57,825 bases of DNA from Fastidiosipila sp964627125 (lineage in GTDB: Bacteria > Bacillota > Clostridia > Saccharofermentanales > Fastidiosipilaceae), in assembly GCA_964627125.1 (NCBI GenBank), contig CAZVJQ010000009.1, positions 1-57,825 on the forward strand. Direction: 5' to 3'. Below, piece by piece: positions 51,785 to 57,825 of the stretch. Within the stretch, counting starts at the first letter, position 1. Every line of letters starts with the position of its first letter. The translations under genes and the position numbers were made by a program. The notes under the pieces were generated by a model that was not told the origin of the DNA, made no database searches, and was given only the letters and a program-made list of their open reading frames with translations.

Positions 51785-52198
51785 GTGGGAGACTTATTAA
51801 ACAACATTGGATCAAAATTGAATGCTGAACAATTTGCTTATTTAGAAGATTTTATTCAAGCTGAACGTTTCATCAGCAGTGAATTAGAAGCAGATGGACA
51901 CGTAATCCTCGCACATAACTACTTTGCTCACAATGTAGGTGAAGTTGATATTATCAGCTATAAAGATGGTATTTTGTATGCAACTGAAGTTAAGGCAAGA
52001 AAAGAAAAGGATAGATTCGGTGGAGCATTAGCACAATTTACTCCTGCTAAACAAGCTCGCGTAATTAAGGCTCTTTATCACTATGCAACTTATCGTGGAC
52101 AGAGCGATACTCAAATAAAAATCCTTGCTGCATCTATAGTTTGGGATGAAGATAATAATATTATTGATCATAATATTAGAGATTGGGAAGTATACTAG
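51785..52198 (+). CDS. yraN: YraN (UPF0102) family nuclease-fold protein
   Basis: A 137-aa protein with the Holliday-junction-resolvase-like fold typical of UPF0102. Key residues are in HNYFAHNVGEVDIISYKDG (the E/D of G-E-x-D) and YATEVKARKEKDRFGG (the E-x-K), followed by FTPAKQARVIKALYHYATY. The catalytic E, D, E and K are present, which favours a nuclease, but the physiological role of the family is not settled. The start is GTG 51785, two bases after rnhB, with GGAGAG upstream. The N-terminal ~25 residues differ from the typical family. Confidence 0.82.
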   Translation: MGDLLNNIGSKLNAEQFAYLEDFIQAERFISSELEADGHVILAHNYFAHNVGEVDIISYKDGILYATEVKARKEKDRFGGALAQFTPAKQARVIKALYHYATYRGQSDTQIKILAASIVWDEDNNIIDHNIRDWEVY

Positions 52199-52226
52199 TT
52201 TTGTAGTTGGCTAATTCACCTGAAAA

Positions 52227-52284
52227 AACTTCAAGCTTCAATCTAGTCAAGTAGAGCATATTCTAGCTAGATGTAACGGAAGTT
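52227..52284 (+). repeat. 58-nt imperfect hairpin upstream of the cysteine desulfurase
   Basis: Nested inverted repeats AACTTC (52227-52232) / GAAGTT (52279-52284) and ATCTAG (52241-52246) / CTAGAT (52267-52272). No T tract follows. It may be a leader element or a weak terminator of the rbgA-rnhB-yraN unit. Confidence 0.4.
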
Positions 52285-52348
52285 TGCGCTTAAACATGCC
52301 ATAATTATTGTTCTGAGATTAATTCATTATTAAAACTTAGGAGGATAG

Positions 52349-53485
52349 ATGATTTATTTAGATCACTGTGCAACAACTAGAGCATACGATGAGGTTATAG
52401 ATACCATTGCTCAAGCTATGAGAGAAGATTATTTGAACCCATCGGCTCTATACAAACCAGCAAAAGATATTAAGCGAAAAATTGACGAAGCTTATAATTA
52501 TATTGCCCAAACTTTAAACTGCCAGCCTGATGAACTTATTTTCACATCAGGAGCTACAGAGTCGATAAATATGGCTTTTAAGGGCTTGTTCTACAAATAT
52601 GGCAAGAGACTTAATAAGATAATTGCAACAAGTTCTGACCATGATTCTAGCTTAGATACACTGAAGTATCTGAAGACACAAGGGGCTGATGTCGTCTTAC
52701 TAAATCCTGATGAAAATGGTTTTATTGACCCAGCAGAACTAGAATCTCATCTTGACGATAAGACCTTATTAGTCAGTATTTTGCATGTAAATAATGAAAC
52801 TGGCGTTATCCAAGATACAGAAAATTTAGTGAAACTTATCCGTGACAAATCTCCAGATGCATTTATTCATTTAGACTTAGTGCAAGCTTGGGGACGTATG
52901 CTATTAAACTTAACTGAGATGAATATAGACTTAGCATCATTTAGTGCACATAAAATACATGGTCCTAAAAATACAGGTTTACTCTACAAGAGAACTGGTA
53001 TTTTCCCAGATGCCTTAATTCATGGTGGTGGGCAACAAGATGCTTGGAGATCTGGTACTGAAGATTATCCTAATCTTGCCGGCTTGGCAAAAGCCGTCGA
53101 AATCCAAACAAATAATTTCGACAGCCATAAAGAACAAGTAAAGAGATTAAGAGAAATTCTTATTCCTGGATTAGAAAATCTAGGTGCTGTTGTTAATTTC
53201 CCTGACTCAATAGAAGAAATAGTAAGTATTAGTTTTCCTGGCCAAAGAGCTGAAACTATTTTACATATGCTAGAATATGAAGATGTTTATGTAGCAACAT
53301 CCTCCGCCTGCAACGCCAAATCCGGTGAAATCTCTCATGTGCTTAAGGCTATGAAAATGAATGACGAACAGGCAAGAGGAACAATAAGAATTAGTCTTGA
53401 TGCAAGTAATACTGAAGAAGAGATGCATGAAACTATTGCTATCTTCGATAAGGTAATTACACAACTTAAAGACTGGGGATTTTAA
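52349..53485 (+). CDS. Cysteine desulfurase (NifS/IscS-like class V aminotransferase)
   Basis: A 378-aa PLP enzyme that converts cysteine to alanine and passes the persulfide sulfur to an acceptor. It has MIYLDHCATTRAYDEV (start), TSGATESINMAFKG (about 69-82), the PLP lysine K202 in SFSAHKIHGPKNTG, and the sulfur-carrying C321 in SSACNAKSG. Its position directly before thiI suggests that it is the dedicated sulfur donor for 4-thiouridine in tRNA, like NifZ of B. subtilis. TAGGAGGAT precedes the ATG. Confidence 0.93.
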   Translation: MIYLDHCATTRAYDEVIDTIAQAMREDYLNPSALYKPAKDIKRKIDEAYNYIAQTLNCQPDELIFTSGATESINMAFKGLFYKYGKRLNKIIATSSDHDSSLDTLKYLKTQGADVVLLNPDENGFIDPAELESHLDDKTLLVSILHVNNETGVIQDTENLVKLIRDKSPDAFIHLDLVQAWGRMLLNLTEMNIDLASFSAHKIHGPKNTGLLYKRTGIFPDALIHGGGQQDAWRSGTEDYPNLAGLAKAVEIQTNNFDSHKEQVKRLREILIPGLENLGAVVNFPDSIEEIVSISFPGQRAETILHMLEYEDVYVATSSACNAKSGEISHVLKAMKMNDEQARGTIRISLDASNTEEEMHETIAIFDKVITQLKDWGF

Positions 53486-53550
53486 GTCATAAAGTATCCC
53501 CTAGATAAACAGACTAGATCTAACACTAATCAATATAAGCAATACGCGTC

Positions 53551-53591
53551 CATAATCTATCGTATTTCTCACAAGAAATCCTTAGATTATG
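53551..53591 (+). repeat. Long imperfect inverted repeat between desulfurase and thiI
   Basis: CATAATCTA (53551-53559) pairs with TAGATTATG (53583-53591) and, inside, ATTTCT (53564-53569) with AGAAAT (53574-53579), a 15-bp two-part stem with a CACA loop. A TATAAT follows at 53594-53599. Confidence 0.55.
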
Positions 53592-53672
53592 CGTTATAAT
53601 AACCTATGGTCTAAGCTAGAAGATATTGGCCATGCCAACAATCTACACATTAAGAATATAAAGAGGAATTAC

Positions 53673-54932
53673 ATGTCATTACACGATTTAAAATATGAAA
53701 CAATAATATTAGCAAGATTCGGCGAAGTAGCTCTTAAAGGTTTAAATAGAGGTAAGTTTGTTAATAAGATAGTTAGCAACCTATCCTGGAGAGTTAAAAA
53801 GATAGCTAACTTTAAAGTATATACACAAGAGAGCAGAATCTGGATTGAACCAAGAGATGAAGATGCGGCTAGTGAGAGCAAGATGCAAGCAGCTCTTGAT
53901 ATTGCTTGTAGAGTTTTTGGTATTGTCTCTGCCAGTATGGTAGTTAAACTAGACTTAGATTACGATGAGATTAAGGCTGCAAGTGATCTAGTAGTTAAAG
54001 AAAAACTAGCAAGTAATAAGAAACTCAATACATTTAAGGTTGATGTTAGACGTGCTAATAAGTCTATTGATATGACATCCCCTGAAATTGCTGCTGACTT
54101 AGGTGGTTTCATACTAGAGAATAACCCTGAACTATCTGTTGATATACATGAGCCTGACTTTGTCCTATATGTAGAACTTAGAGATAATGTCTATATATAT
54201 ACAGATAAGATAGATGGACTAAAAGGACTCCCTGTAGGTACTAGTGGTAAAGGTATGCTATTGCTATCTGGTGGTATCGATTCACCGGTTGCTGGTTTCA
54301 AAATGGCATCACGTGGTATGGAAGTTGAAGCTATGTATTTCCACACATTCCCATTTACTTCAGATGAAGCTAAAGAGAAGGTTATTAGCTTAGCAAGAAT
54401 CCTAAGTGAATATACAGGTAGATTAAAATTACATATTGTTGATTTCACAGATATTCAAATAATTCTTAAGAAGAATGTTCCAGCAGACATGATGACTGTT
54501 GTTATGCGTAGAATGATGATGAGAATAGCTGAAGAGTATGCCAAGAAGACAGATTCACAAGCACTTATCACAGGTGAAAGTTTAGGACAAGTTGCAAGTC
54601 AGACAGTTGAAGCATTAAATTGTACTAATGCTGTTGTTGATATGCCTGTATTTAGACCACTTATCGGTATGGATAAAGATTATGCTGTAGAATTATCTAG
54701 ATTCATCGGTACTTATGAAACATCTATTTTACCTTATGAGGATTGTTGTACAGTCTTCGTCGCCAGACATCCTAAGATTAAACCTAGCTTACTAGATGCT
54801 GAATATGCAGAGCAAAAACTAAATATTGATGAATTAATTGAAGATGGTATTAACAAGATTGAGACTTTATTATTATCTAATAACAATACAGATAATACTG
54901 AGAAATCTGCAAAAATTTCTACACCTGCATAA
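53673..54932 (+). CDS. thiI: tRNA 4-thiouridine synthase ThiI
   Basis: A 419-aa enzyme that thiolates U8 of tRNA. N-terminal ferredoxin-like and THUMP domain (~5-170, ILARFGEVALKGLNRGKFV), then the PP-loop ATPase LLLSGGIDSPVAGFKM (about 194-209). There is no C-terminal rhodanese domain, so the sulfur would come directly from the upstream desulfurase, as in other short Firmicute ThiI. ATG 53673 follows AGAGG; the frame extends back to ATG 53589, but those extra 28 residues run over a -10-like TATAAT and lie outside the conserved N-terminus, so the longer start is rejected. Confidence 0.94.
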   Translation: MSLHDLKYETIILARFGEVALKGLNRGKFVNKIVSNLSWRVKKIANFKVYTQESRIWIEPRDEDAASESKMQAALDIACRVFGIVSASMVVKLDLDYDEIKAASDLVVKEKLASNKKLNTFKVDVRRANKSIDMTSPEIAADLGGFILENNPELSVDIHEPDFVLYVELRDNVYIYTDKIDGLKGLPVGTSGKGMLLLSGGIDSPVAGFKMASRGMEVEAMYFHTFPFTSDEAKEKVISLARILSEYTGRLKLHIVDFTDIQIILKKNVPADMMTVVMRRMMMRIAEEYAKKTDSQALITGESLGQVASQTVEALNCTNAVVDMPVFRPLIGMDKDYAVELSRFIGTYETSILPYEDCCTVFVARHPKIKPSLLDAEYAEQKLNIDELIEDGINKIETLLLSNNNTDNTEKSAKISTPA

Positions 54933-55002
54933 GCACAAGTGGCATAATTAACAACTAATAGATATTTTTTGTATTTGGCAAAAGCCATGAAAGGTGGAAG
55001 AT

Positions 55003-56265
55003 ATGGAATTATACAATAGCGCATTAAGAAATGAAGATCCTGAAGTATTTGAAGCAATTAACTTAGAATTAAATAGACAAAATGATAAGTTAGAAATGAT
55101 TGCATCTGAAAACTTCACCTCAGAGGCTGTAATGCAAGCCCAAGGCTCAGCTCTAACCAATAAATATGCTGAAGGATATCCAGGGAAGAGATATTATGGT
55201 GGTTGTGAATATGTAGATATTGTTGAGAATTTAGCAATTTCACGTCTAAAAGAATTGTTCGGGGCTGAATATGCAAATGTTCAACCACACTCAGGTTCAC
55301 AAGCTAACGTTGCTGTATATAGCGCATTCCTAAAACCAGGCGATAAAGTACTAGGTATGGATTTATCTGCTGGTGGTCACTTAACTCATGGTATGAAAGT
55401 TAATTTTTCAGGAAAATTATATGATTTCTCTTTCTATGGAGTAAGTCCTGAAGATGAAAGAATTGACTATGAGGAACTAGCTAAGATTGCACTAGAAGTT
55501 AAACCTAAAATGATTACAGCTGGTGCCTCCGCATATCCAAGAATTATTGATTTCAAGAAAATGCGCGAGATCGCAGATAGTGTAGATGCATATTTATTCG
55601 TAGATATGGCACATATAGCAGGACTAGTTGCTACAGGTGAACACCCAAGCCCTATACCATATGCAGACTTCGTTACAAGTACAACTCACAAGACCCTCCG
55701 CGGACCTAGAGGTGGTTTAATTTTAGCTAAAGAAAAATATGCGAAGAAATTAAATTCATCAGTATTCCCAGGAAACCAAGGTGGTCCTTTAATGCATGTT
55801 ATCGCTGGTAAAGCTGTTGCTTTCAAAGAAGCTTTAACTCCTGAATTTAAGGAATATCAAGCACAGATAGTGAAAAATGCTAAGGCTTTGGCCAAGTCAT
55901 TAATGGAGCATGGATTAAAACTAGTTTCAGATGGTACAGATAATCACTTGATGCTAATTGACTTACGTCCTAATGGCATTAGTGGTAAAGAAGTACAAGA
56001 ACGTTTAGATGAAGTTAATATAACTACTAACAAGAACTCAATCCCATTTGATGAAGCTAGTGCTGCTCTAACCTCAGGATTAAGGATAGGTACACCAGCT
56101 CTTACTACTAGAGGACTAGTTGAAGCAGATATGGAAAAAATCGCTGAATTTATCCATTTAGCAATTACTGATTTTGAAAATAGTAAAGAATACATAATTA
56201 ACGGTGTTAAGGCTATTACTGATAAATATCCTTTATACAGTGATTTAAGAGAATTGATGCAATAA
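55003..56265 (+). CDS. glyA: Serine hydroxymethyltransferase
   Basis: A 420-aa PLP enzyme that converts serine and THF to glycine and methylene-THF, the main entry of one-carbon units. The PLP lysine is K230 in TSTTHKTLRGPRGG. ENFTSEAVMQAQGSALTNKYAEGYPGKRYYGG (about 32-63 region) and LIDLRPNGISGKEVQ are typical. ATG 55003 follows AAGGTGG; GTG 54994 lies inside that site. The intergenic stretch before it has no clear riboswitch. FolD and Fmt in this window use its product. Confidence 0.97.
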   Translation: MELYNSALRNEDPEVFEAINLELNRQNDKLEMIASENFTSEAVMQAQGSALTNKYAEGYPGKRYYGGCEYVDIVENLAISRLKELFGAEYANVQPHSGSQANVAVYSAFLKPGDKVLGMDLSAGGHLTHGMKVNFSGKLYDFSFYGVSPEDERIDYEELAKIALEVKPKMITAGASAYPRIIDFKKMREIADSVDAYLFVDMAHIAGLVATGEHPSPIPYADFVTSTTHKTLRGPRGGLILAKEKYAKKLNSSVFPGNQGGPLMHVIAGKAVAFKEALTPEFKEYQAQIVKNAKALAKSLMEHGLKLVSDGTDNHLMLIDLRPNGISGKEVQERLDEVNITTNKNSIPFDEASAALTSGLRIGTPALTTRGLVEADMEKIAEFIHLAITDFENSKEYIINGVKAITDKYPLYSDLRELMQ

Positions 56266-56277
56266 TTGAGGTAAAAA

Positions 56278-57609
56278 GTGTCGGCATTTATCAATAGTGA
56301 ACCTTTAGCATATAAGATGTCACCACGTAATTTAGATGAATATGTGGGGCAAGAACATATACTAGGCGAAGGAAAGTTACTTCGCCGCATGATAGAAGCT
56401 GACCAAATTAATTCAATAATTCTATTTGGACCTCCGGGAACTGGTAAAACCTCTATAGCTAGAATAATAGCTAATGAGACAAAATCTAACTTCACTAAGA
56501 TTAATGCTGTTACTGCTGGTATTAAAGATATTAAGCAGATAGTTGAAGACAGTAAGAATTACCTTATGAATCCAAGTGGCAGAATGTTGATATTTGTCGA
56601 TGAGATTCATAGATTTAATAAGGCTCAACAAGATGCTCTCTTACCACATGTGGAAGACGGGACTTTAATCTTGATTGGAGCAACAACTGAAAATCCCTAT
56701 TTTGAAGTTAATAAGGCACTTATTTCTAGATCGACTGTATTTCAGCTTTATCCATTAAATGAAGATAATATAAAAGAGATTATCAAGAAGACTCTGGAAG
56801 ATGCAGAACGTGGTTTAGGTTCTATAGATATAACTATGGATGATAAAGCTATGGACTTCTTGAGCTCAGTGAGTAATGGTGATGCTAGAACTGCCTTAAA
56901 CGCTATGGATTTAGCCTATAAAACGACTCCTGCTGATGAGGATGGACTTATCCATTTAACTAGAGATGTTATGGAAGATTGTGTCCAGAAGCGAAATGTC
57001 AGATACGATAAGGGTGGGGAGGACCATTATGATACTATCAGTGCCTTCATCAAGTCTATGCGTGGTTCACATGTAGATGCATCCCTTTATTACTTAGCTA
57101 AAATGTTAGAAGCTGGGGAAGACCTAAACTTCATTTGTAGGCGTATCGTGATTAGTGCTGCAGAAGATGTTGGTATGGCAAATCCACAAGTATTATCTAT
57201 TGCTGTTGCTGCTTGGCAAGCTGTTGAAAGAGTTGGAATGCCTGAAGCAAGAATTATTTTAGCCGAAGCAGTAGTTATGGTAGCAACTAGTGCTAAATCT
57301 AATAGATCTTATAATGCTATTAATCAGGCTATACAAGATGTGAAAACTAAGCCTGCTGGTGAAATTCCATTTGCACTTAGAAATGCTCCCATTGAAGATA
57401 TGCAAAGTACATTGGGCTATAGTGATGGTTATAAGTATGCACATGACTACCCTAATTCAATTGCTCCTATGGAGTTTATGCCAGATAATCTGAAAGGTAC
57501 TGAATACTATCATCCGACAGATAATGGTTATGAGAAAACTGTCTCAGAACGTATGAAGTTTATCAAGCAAGAATTGAATAGAGATAATCCTGGTTATAAG
57601 GCTGAGTAG
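56278..57609 (+). CDS. rarA: Replication-associated recombination AAA+ ATPase RarA (MgsA)
   Basis: A 443-aa clamp-loader-like AAA+ protein acting at stalled replication forks. N-terminal MSPRNLDEYVGQEHILGEGKLLRRMIE (about 13-39), Walker A FGPPGTGKTSIARIIA (about 50-65), Walker B MLIFVDEIHRFNKAQQDALLPHVEDG, and sensor-1 IGATTENPYFEVN are complete. The C-terminal tetramerisation domain ends PDNLKGTEYYHPTDNGYEK. The start is GTG 56278 behind GAGGTAAAAA. Confidence 0.95.
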   Translation: MSAFINSEPLAYKMSPRNLDEYVGQEHILGEGKLLRRMIEADQINSIILFGPPGTGKTSIARIIANETKSNFTKINAVTAGIKDIKQIVEDSKNYLMNPSGRMLIFVDEIHRFNKAQQDALLPHVEDGTLILIGATTENPYFEVNKALISRSTVFQLYPLNEDNIKEIIKKTLEDAERGLGSIDITMDDKAMDFLSSVSNGDARTALNAMDLAYKTTPADEDGLIHLTRDVMEDCVQKRNVRYDKGGEDHYDTISAFIKSMRGSHVDASLYYLAKMLEAGEDLNFICRRIVISAAEDVGMANPQVLSIAVAAWQAVERVGMPEARIILAEAVVMVATSAKSNRSYNAINQAIQDVKTKPAGEIPFALRNAPIEDMQSTLGYSDGYKYAHDYPNSIAPMEFMPDNLKGTEYYHPTDNGYEKTVSERMKFIKQELNRDNPGYKAE

Positions 57610-57639
57610 GCTTTTACCAACAAAACTATGCTAGAAATA

Positions 57640-57669
57640 TTGACGAAATTGTACAAATGAGCATCTAAT
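57640..57669 (+). promoter_or_regulatory. Candidate promoter of the last gene
   Basis: TTGACG (57640-57645), 18-bp spacer, TCTAAT (57664-57669). A TATTAT-like -10 also lies further on, in GTGATATTATG. Confidence 0.35.
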
Positions 57670-57717
57670 GCGCTTTTGTGATATTATGTTATAGCATTTT
57701 AAGAAGGAGATGGATTT

Positions 57718-57825
57718 ATGTTGGAAAATAACAATAGAACAGAATCAATGAGCGTTGAAGAATTAGAACAATTATTTAAGGCTCCTGAATCCACAAATAA
57801 CAACGAAGAACTAAGTGAAGGTAAG
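57718..57825 (+). CDS. Unidentified protein, N-terminal fragment (3' end outside window)
   Basis: ATG 57718 follows the strong ribosome-binding site AAGAAGGAGA, and 36 codons are open to the window edge. The visible part is hydrophilic, rich in N and E (starting MLENNNRTESMSVEELEQLF), with no recognisable motif. Such an acidic leader could belong to several cytosolic proteins; I do not assign it. Confidence 0.6.
   Translation, partial: MLENNNRTESMSVEELEQLFKAPESTNNNEELSEGK

Noticed and set aside
53589..53672. Longer ATG start for thiI
   Set aside because: The extra 28 codons contain a TATAAT and precede the family's conserved N-terminus; ATG 53673 has a good ribosome-binding site.
54933..55002. 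Tetrahydrofolate riboswitch before glyA
   Set aside because: The 70-bp spacer is too short and shows no recognisable aptamer; only the GGCAAAAGCC word is notable.

Overview
The window is a low-GC (roughly one-third G+C by eye) bacterial chromosome segment in which every credible gene lies on the + strand. It carries PolC, a PrpC/PrkC pair with PASTA repeats, YlxM, RbgA, KhpA and the block rnc-smc-ftsY-ylxM-ffh-rpsP-khpA-rimM-trmD-rplS-rbgA-rnhB. Together these point to a Bacillota (Firmicutes) organism, probably an anaerobic Clostridia-like lineage with a compact genome. The Cys-type sulfatase, whose maturase is usually an anaerobic radical-SAM enzyme, fits that. I cannot name the species.

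Layout: (1) 1-4.5 kb: 3' end of ung, tRNA-Ser, an acyl-CoA synthetase, an ABC exporter whose permease is interrupted by a run of N, a 37-aa membrane peptide and a glutaredoxin-like protein. (2) 4.6-15.6 kb: rpsB, tsf, pyrH, frr, uppS, cdsA, rseP and polC. (3) 15.7-28.4 kb: priA, def, fmt, rsmB, prpC, prkC, rsgA, rpe, thiN and glgB. (4) 28.4-39.5 kb: tRNA-Trp, a sulfatase, rnhA, a Nudix hydrolase, ftsK, folD, cinA, LexA-box-preceded recA, recX, pgsA, acpP and a small membrane protein. (5) 39.5-52.2 kb: rnc through yraN. (6) 52.3-57.8 kb: a cysteine desulfurase and thiI (tRNA thiolation), glyA, rarA and the start of an unidentified gene.

Functionally this is a housekeeping region for translation, replication and repair, membrane lipid and cell-envelope synthesis, SRP targeting and tRNA modification. 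Many genes are translationally coupled by TAATG/TAGTG overlaps, and many units end in clear intrinsic terminators.

I see no CRISPR array, prophage, transposon or anti-phage island. The observations most worth a second look are: a PolC whose embedded DnaQ-type proofreading domain has lost its catalytic acids while the PHP metal site looks complete; rsgA apparently starting at an ATT codon; an over-represented dispersed 9-mer GCTTTKGCC; an apparently leaderless ylxM promoter; a decayed ABC-ATPase remnant upstream of rplS; and a false assembly gap in ffh flanked by an exact 55-bp duplication.
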